DNA from: an uncultured Clostridium sp.
GTDB taxonomy: Bacteria; Cyanobacteriota; Vampirovibrionia; Gastranaerophilales; Gastranaerophilaceae
Reading direction: 5' to 3'
DNA length: 64,000 nt
Assembly (NCBI GenBank): GCA_905212085.1
Contig: CAJMDF010000003.1
Span: forward strand, 1-64,000
Positions 1 to 11,202 of this stretch are shown here, one piece after another (position 1 is the stretch's first letter; every line of letters starts with the position of its first letter). Under the pieces are notes generated by a model, which had not been told where the DNA came from, searched no databases, and saw only the letters and a program-made list of their open reading frames with translations. The translations under genes and the position numbers were made by a program.

Positions 1-112
1 TGCATATTTTCAAATTCTCTTATTAGTGAGTCACTAAACTCCAATTTAAAATAACAACTGTTATCAATATATATTAAAAGCGTAATCATCAATGAATAAC
101 TAATTAATATTA

Positions 113-3119
<3,007 letters not shown>

Positions 3120-3194
3120 ACAAAGTTAGGTGATTGCGTTAGTTTATAATCCTTATGCAGCTTTCAGGGTACAGTAAATCCCATTTAAAAGATT

Positions 3195-3311
3195 TGCTGG
3201 TGACCAAGAGTGAGGAAAACACCCGTTCCCATCCCGAACACGGTCGTAAAGACTCACATCGGTGAAAATACTTGGCGGGCCACCGCCTGGGAAGATAACT
3301 AGTTGCCAGCG
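3195..3311 (+). rRNA. rrf: 5S ribosomal RNA
   Basis: Sits about 75 bases after the 23S 3' end. The ends pair (GCTGG at the 5' side, CCAGC at the 3' side). The internal CCCATCCCGAACACGG block is the conserved loop B/C region of 5S rRNA. Length is about 117 nt. The exact ends are estimated from the terminal helix. Confidence 0.93.
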
Positions 3312-3324
3312 CCTATATTTTAAA

Positions 3325-3358
3325 AGAGAACTTAAATTTATTTAAGTTCTCTTTTTTT
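3325..3358 (+). terminator. rRNA operon terminator
   Basis: A 12-bp perfect stem, AGAGAACTTAAA with TTTAAGTTCTCT, is followed by a run of T. It directly follows 5S and closes the operon. Confidence 0.92.
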
Positions 3359-3408
3359 TATAATAAATTATTAATTGACTTTTACAGTTTAATCATTAAA
3401 TAATAAAT

Positions 3409-3792
3409 ATGTTTATATTGGAGTTTTTCAAGCATAATAAAGTTTGTCATCATGAAAATGTTCGTCCTGACGTTGATTTTGCTTATTGTCCTGATTGTGG
3501 GGAATTAGTTGAAAATCAATGGTATATTTTAAGATGTAGCTGTTGCGGTGTCAAATTAAAAGCTATTATAAAAAATGGTGAGATTATTCCTGAAAATCGT
3601 TTTTGTCATAATTGCGGTGGTAGGGAATATGTTGTAGAAAGATTATCTAAAATTAATTTTATAGACATTAGTTATGCAGTTTTAGTTAAGGCAATTATAA
3701 AAAGTGACTTATCTAAGTATACTCAAAGTTGGGTAGAGACTGATTTTAGAACATCAAATTACAGACTGAGACTGCTGCAACAATTCCTATAA
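3409..3792 (+). CDS. Small zinc-ribbon protein, unknown function
   Basis: A 127-residue protein with Cys pairs at CPDC, CSCC and CHNC plus nearby His residues in the first 75 residues. This looks like one or two structural zinc ribbons. The rest is featureless and there is no signal peptide or membrane span. The start has only a weak Shine-Dalgarno. Its 3' end overlaps the convergent spmB-like gene by 47 bases, so the C-terminus may be a run-on frame. It resembles in style the zinc-ribbon protein at 34209, which opens the phage-like cassette. No function can be assigned. Confidence 0.6.
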   Translation: MFILEFFKHNKVCHHENVRPDVDFAYCPDCGELVENQWYILRCSCCGVKLKAIIKNGEIIPENRFCHNCGGREYVVERLSKINFIDISYAVLVKAIIKSDLSKYTQSWVETDFRTSNYRLRLLQQFL

Positions 3793-4279
3793 AATCAGCA
3801 AGGAGTCCTACTATTAGAGCGTACCTAAGTTTCGAGATCCCAACAGCCCCAAAATATACTGCTAGAATATAAAATGTGGTTTCACTTGAACCGACCATTA
3901 TGGCAGCAAGCTTTGTTGCGTATGCATTTGGTCCTAGATTGTGTGCTATATCTGAAAAAACTCCTAATGCTGCTGAGCCAGAGAGAGATCTTACAATCAT
4001 AATTGGGATTGTATCTGCAGGAATATTAAAGTGTGTCAGTATCGGTTTTAGTGCATTGCCTGTCATTTCAATTATTCCTGATGCTCTAAACATGGATATC
4101 GCAACGATTATTGCGACAAGATATGGAATAATATTTACAGCAACTTTAAAACCATCTTTTGCACCATCTGTAAAGGTTTCATATAATGGAACTTTTTTTA
4201 TAAGTCCCAATGTTAAGATTAATATTATTATAAATGGAAGTGCCCAAAGCGAGATTATGTCCATTATATTTTGAAACAT
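3746..4279 (-). CDS. spmB: SpmB-like nucleoside-recognition (Gate) membrane protein
   Basis: A 177-residue hydrophobic protein with at least four membrane spans and the SpmB-type segment around NIIPYLVAIIVAISMFRASG and SLSGSAALGVFSDI. In Bacillus SpmA and SpmB are spore-maturation membrane proteins of the nucleoside-recognition fold. Homologues occur in many non-sporulating bacteria, where the substrate is unknown. A clear AAAGGAGG site precedes ATG. The start overlaps the spmA stop by one base (TAATG), indicating translational coupling. No sporulation genes are visible, so a general transport or cell-envelope role is more likely than spore maturation. Confidence 0.85.
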   Translation of the reverse strand: MFQNIMDIISLWALPFIIILILTLGLIKKVPLYETFTDGAKDGFKVAVNIIPYLVAIIVAISMFRASGIIEMTGNALKPILTHFNIPADTIPIMIVRSLSGSAALGVFSDIAHNLGPNAYATKLAAIMVGSSETTFYILAVYFGAVGISKLRYALIVGLLADFIGIVAAVSVCNLMF

Positions 4280-4887
4280 TAATTATCCTCCTTTGAGTTT
4301 TCTGGTTGTTGCGGTAACCAAAATTTTTGGAAGATTTTTGCAAGGATTATTGCACTAATAAATGCTATTGATGTTACTAAAAGAGTTGGTGCAATAATTT
4401 CTGTTGGATTTTTGTAGCCAATACCTATTAAAATAGCAATTACTGTTGCAGGTATTAATTGAAATCCGGCTGTACTCATAGCTAGAAACATGCACATTGC
4501 GTTAGATGCTGATGTTTTATCAGTGTTATGTTTTTGCAACTCTTCCATTGCTTTTATGCCAATAGGTGTTGCAGCATTTGCAAGCCCAAATGCGTTAGCT
4601 GTGAATGTCATTGCAATATCGCCAATTGCAGGTGAATCTTCTGGTATCTCGTTAAACAGTCTTTTGGTTACTGGTTTTATAATCTTTGCAATAAATTTTA
4701 TTAATCCACATTTATCTGCAATTTTCATCATACCGAGCCAAAAAGCCATTATTCCAATTAGAGAAAATGCTACTTTTACGGATAATTCAGCTCCAGTTAG
4801 AATAGAGTTTACAACATCTGAAAGTTTTCCGTTTATAGCTCCGAAAATAATTGATATTACAATTAGAAAATAGAAAATGTAATTCAT
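4279..4887 (-). CDS. spmA: SpmA-like nucleoside-recognition (Gate) membrane protein
   Basis: A 202-residue membrane protein with N-terminal, central and C-terminal hydrophobic segments. It carries the SpmA-typical stretches AFSLIGIMAFWLGMMKIADK and TANAFGLANAATPIGIKAM. It is the upstream partner of the SpmB-like gene and the two form a coupled pair. The family is known as spore maturation protein A in endospore formers; the role here is not known. Normal length for the family. Confidence 0.87.
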   Translation of the reverse strand: MNYIFYFLIVISIIFGAINGKLSDVVNSILTGAELSVKVAFSLIGIMAFWLGMMKIADKCGLIKFIAKIIKPVTKRLFNEIPEDSPAIGDIAMTFTANAFGLANAATPIGIKAMEELQKHNTDKTSASNAMCMFLAMSTAGFQLIPATVIAILIGIGYKNPTEIIAPTLLVTSIAFISAIILAKIFQKFWLPQQPENSKEDN

Positions 4888-4925
4888 ATTTGTATTAAAG
4901 CATTAAATATTCGAACGGTCAATAA

Positions 4926-5552
4926 TTAATGTCTGTGATGTCTTCTATGCGGCGGCGGTGGTGCATCGTGTCTATGGTGGTGATGATGAGGAATAGTCGG
5001 ATAAATTATTCCGGGAACCGCTACTGGCATATATATAGTATTTTTTTGTATTTCTTCATAGTCATCCATTATAGATTTATATTCATTATAGTTAATGGTA
5101 TTTGGATTTGAATCATCTTCATTGTATTGCTCAGATAACAGGTTGAATTGTCTTGCGGTATAGTCTACTTGTTTTTGTGAAAATGGAATATATTGCATAT
5201 ATTTATTCCAGTTATTTTGTTCTGTATTGACTACTTCATTAGCTGACAGTGCTCCATTACCGTTAATGTCTAATTCGTCAAAAATTTCTTTTTTTGTTTT
5301 ATTTGGATTTGGATTTTCTTTATTACCGGTAATAAAACAATTAGGGACTTTATACATTTGAGTATTTGATACTGGAACAGTTATATAATTTATTGTTGGG
5401 TAATATATTTGAGCTTTTGATTCTTCAGCAGGAATTGTTGTTGCAATCGCTATAGCTGCTACTCCTGCAGCATTTTTTAATTTGTTTGATTTTTTTTTAT
5501 CCCCATAAAAATTAGGATTCGTATGATAATTTTGTATAGCAGTAATTCTCAT
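4926..5552 (-). CDS. EF-hand protein with His-rich tail and FxG-type N-terminus
   Basis: A 208-residue protein. Residues 1-24 form an Asn-containing lead ending in NPNFYGDKKK, shared in style with other proteins in this window. A short Ala-rich hydrophobic segment follows (about 27-45). An EF-hand loop lies in DELDINGNGALSANEV (about 91-106) and a second, weaker one in the DDSNPNTINYNEY region. The tail, from about residue 188, is almost only His, Arg, Asp and Pro. Calcium binding by the EF-hand and transition-metal binding by the tail are inferred. AGGGG lies 7 bases before ATG. No named family recognised. Confidence 0.75.
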   Translation of the reverse strand: MRITAIQNYHTNPNFYGDKKKSNKLKNAAGVAAIAIATTIPAEESKAQIYYPTINYITVPVSNTQMYKVPNCFITGNKENPNPNKTKKEIFDELDINGNGALSANEVVNTEQNNWNKYMQYIPFSQKQVDYTARQFNLLSEQYNEDDSNPNTINYNEYKSIMDDYEEIQKNTIYMPVAVPGIIYPTIPHHHHHRHDAPPPPHRRHHRH

Positions 5553-5636
5553 ATAATACCCCTTTATATTTTGACCACATAAATATAATAGTCAATAAAA
5601 AAAAATTTTGTTTATTCATTAAGAAATTTTTACATA

Positions 5637-6455
5637 TTATCTATTATATACTTCTCCTAGAAAGTCATTCCAATAGTCTTTTCCTTGTTTTGTAGGGTGT
5701 GTATTGTTTAATGCATAGTAAGCACAAGATGCATTTTCTGATATATTTGAACTTGTTGTAGAGCAGTATTGTGGTCCAATATTATTAAAGTTTGGACAAA
5801 CTCCTTTGCTGCTATTGCAAGATGTTGGATTATTTTTATGTTCTTGTCCAACAGGTATCACTTTACCATCTACAGTAAATATAAATAAAAAGTAATCTAC
5901 TCCATATCTGTTTGGACGTTTTTTACCATTTATATCTACACAAATAACAGGACCGTTCTCTCCATATTTTGGTGCATCATTTAAAATTAATATTGAGTCG
6001 GATGTTGTGCCTTGAAAGCGTGTATTATCACATAAAAAAGACGAATTACCTCCTGAAGGGTTTGTTCCACCGGAGTATGATTTTCCATTTAAATAATGTA
6101 TATCGTAAAAAGCAACAATTTCTCCTTTATCATTTTCTGTTCCTTGAGCAGACGAAGATAATGTAATAGCATTATTATAATAACTGAATATTAAGTTTGC
6201 ATCTGATGCTGCAATTCCGTTTTCAACTTTTCCAGCCGTATATTCAGGGATGGTTATGCCATTTTCGGAGTTAAATAATATTGCTAGTTGATTTAATTCT
6301 GAAAAAGTTTTTAAAAAAGCTGTATGTAATTCTTTATTTTTAGTTTTATTGATTAATGTGGGGATTGTTATAGCTGCAATTACTCCAATTATGCCTAGTG
6401 TAATTAATATTTCAGCTAATGTAAATGCCTTTTTCTTTATATTTTTTTTACTCAT
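5637..6455 (-). CDS. Type IV prepilin-like protein (XRE-paired, module 1)
   Basis: A class III (prepilin peptidase) leader MSKKNIKKKA precedes FTLAEILITLGIIGVIAA with Glu at mature position 5, the hallmark of type IV pilins and pseudopilins. The large C-terminal part is Cys-containing and includes a DINGKKRPNRYGVDYF segment shared with the other prepilins here. An upstream ATG at 6467 is in frame, but GGAG lies 7 bases before the ATG at 6455, so 6455 is preferred (272 residues). It would be processed by PilD and assembled in a pilus or pseudopilus. It is divergent from the XRE regulator at 6542; the promoter lies inside tandem palindromes. Confidence 0.9.
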   Translation of the reverse strand: MSKKNIKKKAFTLAEILITLGIIGVIAAITIPTLINKTKNKELHTAFLKTFSELNQLAILFNSENGITIPEYTAGKVENGIAASDANLIFSYYNNAITLSSSAQGTENDKGEIVAFYDIHYLNGKSYSGGTNPSGGNSSFLCDNTRFQGTTSDSILILNDAPKYGENGPVICVDINGKKRPNRYGVDYFLFIFTVDGKVIPVGQEHKNNPTSCNSSKGVCPNFNNIGPQYCSTTSSNISENASCAYYALNNTHPTKQGKDYWNDFLGEVYNR

Positions 6456-6468
6456 AATAATCTCCATT

Positions 6469-6508
6469 TACACTATTATAATATTGTATACACTATTATA
6501 ATAGTGTA
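6469..6508. promoter_or_regulatory. Two tandem 20-bp palindromic operators
   Basis: TACACTATTATAATAGTGTA at 6489-6508 is a perfect 20-bp palindrome. 6469-6488 repeats it directly with one base changed. The two copies abut, so they lie on the same face of the helix. They fill the gap between the prepilin (minus strand) and the XRE regulator (plus strand) and are the likely binding sites of that regulator. Confidence 0.85.
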
Positions 6509-6524
6509 GAAAGAACATTGTCAA
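6495..6524 (-). promoter_or_regulatory. Prepilin promoter embedded in operator
   Basis: On the minus strand, TTGACA (6519-6524), an 18-base spacer and TATAAT (6495-6500). The -10 box is the centre of the perfect palindrome at 6489-6508, and transcription would start within or next to the second copy. A protein bound there should block polymerase. Confidence 0.75.
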
Positions 6525-6541
6525 TAGTATAAAATTTTATT

Positions 6542-6769
6542 ATGACAGATTATAAAGTTGTCCTTAAAAAAATAGGCTTAAATTTTAGGGTGGAAAGAAC
6601 TAAAAAAAGCTTATCTCAAGAGAAGTTTGCAGAATTGGCAAATGTTCATACAAATTATATTGGCAAAGTTGAGCGAGGGGAACAAAATTTAACAGTGAGG
6701 AAGATTGTTGAACTTACAAACGCTCTAGATATTAGTGTTGATAGTATTTTTGATATAAATTTAAATTAA
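6542..6769 (+). CDS. Small XRE/Cro-type HTH regulator (module 1)
   Basis: A 75-residue single-domain helix-turn-helix protein. The recognition region is RTKKSLSQEKFAELANVHTNYIGKVERGEQN, followed by a helix ending in DSIFDINLN. It lacks any sensor or dimerisation domain beyond the HTH. It faces away from the prepilin gene across a gap filled with two tandem 20-bp palindromes, so it most likely controls that gene and itself. The inducing signal is not visible. Equivalent pairs occur at 10136/10459 and 28059/27923. Confidence 0.88.
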   Translation: MTDYKVVLKKIGLNFRVERTKKSLSQEKFAELANVHTNYIGKVERGEQNLTVRKIVELTNALDISVDSIFDINLN

Positions 6770-6790
6770 TGAATTAAAATTTTATATTAT

Positions 6791-6826
6791 AAAAAAACGG
6801 GATTATATAATAATCCCGTTTTTTTA
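6791..6826. terminator. Bidirectional terminator
   Basis: A-run, stem ACGGGATTA/TAATCCCGT and T-run lie between the convergent XRE gene and the acyl-CoA synthetase gene. It can serve both strands. Confidence 0.9.
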
Positions 6827-6844
6827 TTTGTATTTAACTATTGA

Positions 6845-9004
6845 TTAGTGGCAGCAAGAGCATTCGTTACAAGTGCATCCTAAAGCTTCTTTTGCTTCTT
6901 CTAATCTTACTTTAATACGTCCGTCAACTGCGATTCCTTCACCTGTTGTTTCAGAAATTAACAATGGGTTAATATCTAATTCATCAATGAATTTGAAATC
7001 GTTTACTAATTGAGATAATCTCAATAATGTTTCTTGGATTTGGTCGATTTGTGCAGGTTTTGTACCTCTAGCACCTTCTAGTAATTTGTATGCTTTAACT
7101 GATTTAATCATATCCATAGCATCAACATCTGTTAAAGGAGCAATTCTGAAAGTTACGTCTTTCATAACTTCTACGAATACACCGCCTAAACCGAACATCA
7201 TCATTGGACCGTATTGAGGATCTGTAGCGATACCGCATACCATTTCACGATTACCTTTAACCATTTCTTGAATGATTACACCTTCAAGACCTTCTAACAA
7301 ACCTTTTGCTTCTAGTCTTTCAAGTAATCCTTTATATTCTCTTCTCAATTGTTCTTCTGATTTGATGTTAACAACAACACCGCCTACATCTGTTTTGTGA
7401 GAAGTTGTTTTTGAAGTCATTTTCATAACAACTGGATATCCGATTGAATTTCCTAATTCTACAACTTCTTCTTCATTTGTAGCTAAGCCATATTTGCAAG
7501 CTCTGATACCGTATGCTTGTAATACGTCGATAGATTCTAGTGTTGTAAGTTGAGCTCTTCCTTCAGCTAAAGAGTTTTTAATGATTTTTTCAACTTTAGC
7601 TCTGTCTACATCGTAGCAAGGAATTTTGCCTTCTGGTCTTTCCATCCATAATCTTTGTTGATTTAATCTGTTCAATCCGTCAGCAGCTTCTTCTGCGTAC
7701 ATAAAGAATGGCATATTAACATCCATATCTGAAAGTTTTGAGAAGAATTCACTCTTAGTCATGAATACACCGATAACAGGTTTTTCAGGATGTTCAGCTT
7801 TTATTTCCATTAAAGCTTTAGCTACATCAATATCTTTCAAGCCTAAGAATGGTAGATAAATTGTGATAATCATATCAACATTTTCATCTGCAATTACTGT
7901 TTCTAATGTTTGTTTGTAGTGTTCAATAGGTGCTGAAGCAATCATATCGATTGGGTTTTTAACTGATGCTGCAGATGGTAAGAAGCTTCTTAATTTATCT
8001 TTTGTAGCATCAGAAATTTTTGCCATTTGCATACCGTATTCACATACAGCATCTGTAGCCATAATTCCAGGACCGCCTGAGTTTGTGATAATTGCTACTC
8101 TGTCACCTTTTGGAATTGGGCAGTTTGCAAATACTTTAGCTGTTGCAAATAAGTTTTTCAATGAAAATTCTCTGATTACACCTGATTGATGTAATAATGC
8201 TGCTGCTGCTTTATCTGCACCTGCTAATGAACCAGTGTGTGATGATGCTGCTGATGCACCTGCTGCTGAACGACCTGATTTTAATGCTAAGATTGGTTTT
8301 TTCTTAGTAACTCTTGATGCTAATTTTCTGAAGTTAGCAGGATTTTGGATTGATTCCATGTATAGCAAGATTTGTTCTACATCATCATCATTTTCCCAAT
8401 ATTCAATAGCTGTTTCAGCGTTAACATCAGCTTGGTTACCAATTGAAATGAATTGTGCAAAACCTAGGTTTAAGTCTTTTAAAATATTTAAAATACCGCC
8501 GCCTAATGCACCTGATTGTGATACGAAACCAATGTTTCCACGTTCTGGTAAGCTTTCTGCGAAACATCCGTCCATTCTGATTTCAGGGTTAGTATTTACA
8601 ACACCTAAGCAGTTTGGACCTACACATCTCATACCGTATTCTTTAATTTTTTCAACTAATTGTTTTTCTAATTCAGCACCTTCTTTGCCTGTTTCTTTGA
8701 AACCTGCAGTGATGATACATAAACCTTTAATACCTTTTTCGTGGCATTGATCAATTGTTGATAATACAAATTTAGCGTTTACAACGATAATTGCAAGATC
8801 TACTTCTCCTGGAACTTCTAATACTGAAGTGTAAGCTTGTAAACCTTCAATAATTCCGCCTTTTGGGTTTACAGGATAAATTTTACCGTTGAAATTGTAT
8901 TCCTGTAATCTTTTCATAATATCAGAACCGATAGTATGTTCTTTTGTTGAAGCACCGATAACCGCAATTGATTTCGGTTTCATAATTTTGTCTAAAAGAT
9001 TCAT
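6845..9004 (-). CDS. ADP-forming acetate/acyl-CoA synthetase, fused alpha-beta
   Basis: A 719-residue single-chain enzyme. The order is a CoA-binding domain (IAVIGASTKEHTIGSDI, about 12-28), succinyl-CoA-ligase-like domains with the phospho-histidine motif SSHTGSLAG (His near residue 256), and an ATP-grasp beta domain (from about 490, with VVMKMTSKTTSHKTDVGGV). The family converts acyl-CoA, ADP and phosphate to acid, CoA and ATP, giving substrate-level ATP at the end of fermentation. The last ten residues, CTCNECSCCH, form an unusual Cys-rich tail. It is monocistronic, ending at a shared terminator. The acyl substrate is not certain. Confidence 0.93.
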   Translation of the reverse strand: MNLLDKIMKPKSIAVIGASTKEHTIGSDIMKRLQEYNFNGKIYPVNPKGGIIEGLQAYTSVLEVPGEVDLAIIVVNAKFVLSTIDQCHEKGIKGLCIITAGFKETGKEGAELEKQLVEKIKEYGMRCVGPNCLGVVNTNPEIRMDGCFAESLPERGNIGFVSQSGALGGGILNILKDLNLGFAQFISIGNQADVNAETAIEYWENDDDVEQILLYMESIQNPANFRKLASRVTKKKPILALKSGRSAAGASAASSHTGSLAGADKAAAALLHQSGVIREFSLKNLFATAKVFANCPIPKGDRVAIITNSGGPGIMATDAVCEYGMQMAKISDATKDKLRSFLPSAASVKNPIDMIASAPIEHYKQTLETVIADENVDMIITIYLPFLGLKDIDVAKALMEIKAEHPEKPVIGVFMTKSEFFSKLSDMDVNMPFFMYAEEAADGLNRLNQQRLWMERPEGKIPCYDVDRAKVEKIIKNSLAEGRAQLTTLESIDVLQAYGIRACKYGLATNEEEVVELGNSIGYPVVMKMTSKTTSHKTDVGGVVVNIKSEEQLRREYKGLLERLEAKGLLEGLEGVIIQEMVKGNREMVCGIATDPQYGPMMMFGLGGVFVEVMKDVTFRIAPLTDVDAMDMIKSVKAYKLLEGARGTKPAQIDQIQETLLRLSQLVNDFKFIDELDINPLLISETTGEGIAVDGRIKVRLEEAKEALGCTCNECSCCH

Positions 9005-9035
9005 TTTCTTTCCTTTCTTTTCTTCTTATTTTTAT

Positions 9036-9446
9036 TTATTCGTCTTGCATTATTTCCATAAATTTTTGACCTAATTTATTAAAAAATTTCCCGACTTTTT
9101 CTTTGAATGTCGGAGGTAAATTTGCCAATTTTTTGTCAAATTCTTCAATAGCGTTTTGTGCTGCTATATCATAAAATTCGATATTTTGCTCCATTAATAC
9201 AACATGTCTTGGAGCTTTTCTTTTCCCTAAATCTTTTTCTTTTTGTGCAATTATACTGACAGTATTTTGTCCGTGATTTTGTTTTATGAACAAGTCATAA
9301 GGTTTGTCAGCTATCATTTTTTTCATTGTATCTAAATGTTTTCTTACAAATTTACAAGGGTAGTAACTTAAATCAGGTTCTACAAATACTTTTCCTTGAA
9401 AATTTGTATTATTTTGATTTTGATTATTAATTTTTTGTACTTGCAT
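9036..9446 (-). CDS. Unknown protein with Asn-rich NFQG N-terminus
   Basis: A 136-residue protein with no signal peptide or membrane span. The first 19 residues (MQVQKINNQNQNNTNFQGK) are Asn/Gln-rich and end in an FxGK motif, like several other proteins here. The body is charged and mostly helical, with a C-terminal amphipathic segment (KVGKFFNKLGQKFMEIM). It lies 14 bases downstream of the radical SAM gene on the same strand and 31 bases before the acyl-CoA synthetase, so the three may be cotranscribed. No recognised family. Confidence 0.75.
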   Translation of the reverse strand: MQVQKINNQNQNNTNFQGKVFVEPDLSYYPCKFVRKHLDTMKKMIADKPYDLFIKQNHGQNTVSIIAQKEKDLGKRKAPRHVVLMEQNIEFYDIAAQNAIEEFDKKLANLPPTFKEKVGKFFNKLGQKFMEIMQDE

Positions 9447-9460
9447 TTTGTTTCCTCAAA

Positions 9461-10075
9461 TTAATATCCGTTTACAATCCATTCTCTTACACGGAATTTA
9501 GCACCTAAGTCAGTTGCAATTGCTTCACAAGCTTGTAAATCTAAATGTCTGCCTTTGTATCCTTCTACTACGCTTGCAACAACAGATATTTTTTCATCAG
9601 CGCAAGCTTTAATAAATTTTTTTACTTCCTCATAGGCTTCATCAAATTTCGGTTGAGAAAGTTCATTATATTCTTCTTTTGTAGAACCATTTAAACTTAC
9701 TGAAAATTCATCAATAAGACCTTTAAATTCCGGAACTACATTCCTTTTGTATACAAAATTTGCATGACCGTTTGTATTTACTCTTATTTTTATTTCGGGG
9801 TATTTTTCTTTAATATATTTAGCTACTTCTTTTAATTCTTCCAATTTTAACATTGGTTCACCATATCCGCAAAAAATTACTTCTTTGGTAGGTTCAAATG
9901 TCTCAAATTGTTGAATAACATCTTTAGCTGTTGAATTTTCATCATCAAGCCAAAGCTTTTGTCCTACTACATCGTCTTTGTCTTTTCTAAGGCAAAAGAT
10001 ACAGTCATTTGTACATCTGTTAGTAAGATTAATATAAATTTTTTTATCAAGTAAATATACTAAAGTGTTTGCCAT
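9461..10075 (-). CDS. Radical SAM protein, TatD-associated type
   Basis: Carries the radical SAM 4Fe-4S motif as CTNDCIFC (CxxxCxxC) within INLTNRCTNDCIFCLRKD near the N-terminus, then CGYGEPM (the GGE-like SAM-binding strand) and NTNGHA. At about 204 residues it is short. The opening resembles the radical SAM family usually found beside or fused to TatD nucleases; no tatD is seen here. A longer frame reaches 10129, but AAAGG lies 7 bases before the ATG at 10075, so that start is chosen. The substrate is unknown. Confidence 0.85.
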   Translation of the reverse strand: MANTLVYLLDKKIYINLTNRCTNDCIFCLRKDKDDVVGQKLWLDDENSTAKDVIQQFETFEPTKEVIFCGYGEPMLKLEELKEVAKYIKEKYPEIKIRVNTNGHANFVYKRNVVPEFKGLIDEFSVSLNGSTKEEYNELSQPKFDEAYEEVKKFIKACADEKISVVASVVEGYKGRHLDLQACEAIATDLGAKFRVREWIVNGY

Positions 10076-10135
10076 GACAAGCCTTTCGATATTAAAATTA
10101 TTGCACAGGCAAAATTTTTTTACAAGCAATTATTA

Positions 10136-10366
10136 CTACTCTATATACAATAATTTATTTATATCAATGTTTAGGACTTTTGCAAGTTCTAAAATTTTCC
10201 CTAATGACATATTTATTTTTCCTGTCTCTATTTTAGCCAAATATGTTAAATGTACATGCATCATTTCTGACAGTTGTTCTTGAGTAAGTCCTTTTTTCAT
10301 TCTTGCAATTTTGACATTTAACCCAAACTTTTTTAAAAGTTCTTCTTTAGTTATATCTAAATTCAT
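10136..10366 (-). CDS. Small XRE/Cro-type HTH regulator (module 2)
   Basis: A 76-residue HTH protein with core KIARMKKGLTQEQLSEMMHV and LTYLAKIETGKINMSLGK, very like the regulator at 6542 in size and layout. It is divergent from the prepilin gene at 10459 with 92 bases between them, and that gap holds an inverted repeat over the prepilin promoter. Predicted local repressor of the adjacent prepilin and of itself. No ligand-binding part. Confidence 0.88.
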   Translation of the reverse strand: MNLDITKEELLKKFGLNVKIARMKKGLTQEQLSEMMHVHLTYLAKIETGKINMSLGKILELAKVLNIDINKLLYIE

Positions 10367-10385
10367 ATACTTATATGTATAACAA

Positions 10386-10442
10386 TTGACAAATTTAATA
10401 TATAGATATATAGTGGTAATATATTATACAAATATATCTATA
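10386..10442 (+). promoter_or_regulatory. Prepilin promoter with overlapping inverted-repeat operator
   Basis: TTGACA (10386-10391), a 17-base spacer and TATAGT (10409-10414) form a strong sigma-70-type promoter toward the prepilin. The perfect inverted repeat TATAGATATA (10401-10410) and TATATCTATA (10433-10442) covers the -10 box and the start region. This is the arrangement expected for repression by the divergent XRE protein. Confidence 0.8.
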
Positions 10443-10458
10443 AACAAGAAGGGAATTT

Positions 10459-11202
10459 ATGAAAAATATATCAGGATTTACTCTTGCAGAGATTTTAATT
10501 ACACTTGGAGTAATCGGTGTTGTATTTGCAATGACGCTACCTGTTTTAATTCAAGGCTGGAATGATAAGGCAAGTGTTGTTAAAGTAAAAAAAGCTTATT
10601 CAATTCTTAATCAAGCATACTTAATGTCTAAAGAAGATAATGGACCTGTTAGTGAATGGGATATTGAAAAATCGTCAGATTTGGTTCCTTATTTTACGAA
10701 ATATATTAGAAATGTACAAATCTGTGATGATACAGAAATAAATGGTTGTAAAAGTATGAGTTCCTATGATTTAACAGGAAAAAGTTATACAAATGCTTTG
10801 GAATACTATCATTTTATTGATTCGAGCGGGCTTGCTTATGTGTTAAAAAAGGGCTATCATATAGGATTATCAGAAGCATTAGAATATGGTGGTTATTATT
10901 ACGGCAATAATTCAGAGCCTTTAATGAATGTAGTTATTGTTAATATAAGTAGTAAAAAAGATGTTTTAAGATATGGGATTGACACATTTGTATTTTTTAT
11001 AACTGATAAAGGGATTGTGCCTTACGGAATCATTGGCTGGTCAAAGCAGAGCATGTGTGATCCAACAACTCCATCAAGTGGTGCTGGTTGGTGGAATGGT
11101 ATGGGATGTGCAGGCTGGGTTATTAGTGAAGGAAATATGGACTATGTTAAATGTGTAAGGGGAAATCAAAAATATTGTGAACGCGGAAATTATAACCCTT
11201 AA
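10459..11202 (+). CDS. Type IV prepilin-like protein (XRE-paired, module 2)
   Basis: A 247-residue protein with a very short leader, MKNISG, cleaved before FTLAEILITLGVIGVVFA (Glu at mature position 5). The globular part is rich in Tyr, Gly and Cys and keeps the LRYGIDTFVFFI segment that corresponds to the shared C-terminal core of the other prepilins. AAGAAGGGA precedes ATG. The stop codon abuts the stop of the convergent gene at 11203 with no spacer. Predicted pilus or pseudopilus subunit; whether it is a major or minor subunit cannot be told. Confidence 0.9.
   Translation: MKNISGFTLAEILITLGVIGVVFAMTLPVLIQGWNDKASVVKVKKAYSILNQAYLMSKEDNGPVSEWDIEKSSDLVPYFTKYIRNVQICDDTEINGCKSMSSYDLTGKSYTNALEYYHFIDSSGLAYVLKKGYHIGLSEALEYGGYYYGNNSEPLMNVVIVNISSKKDVLRYGIDTFVFFITDKGIVPYGIIGWSKQSMCDPTTPSSGAGWWNGMGCAGWVISEGNMDYVKCVRGNQKYCERGNYNP

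Noticed and set aside
3746..4887. SpmA/SpmB as evidence of sporulation
   Set aside because: These families are widespread outside spore formers and no other sporulation gene is seen.
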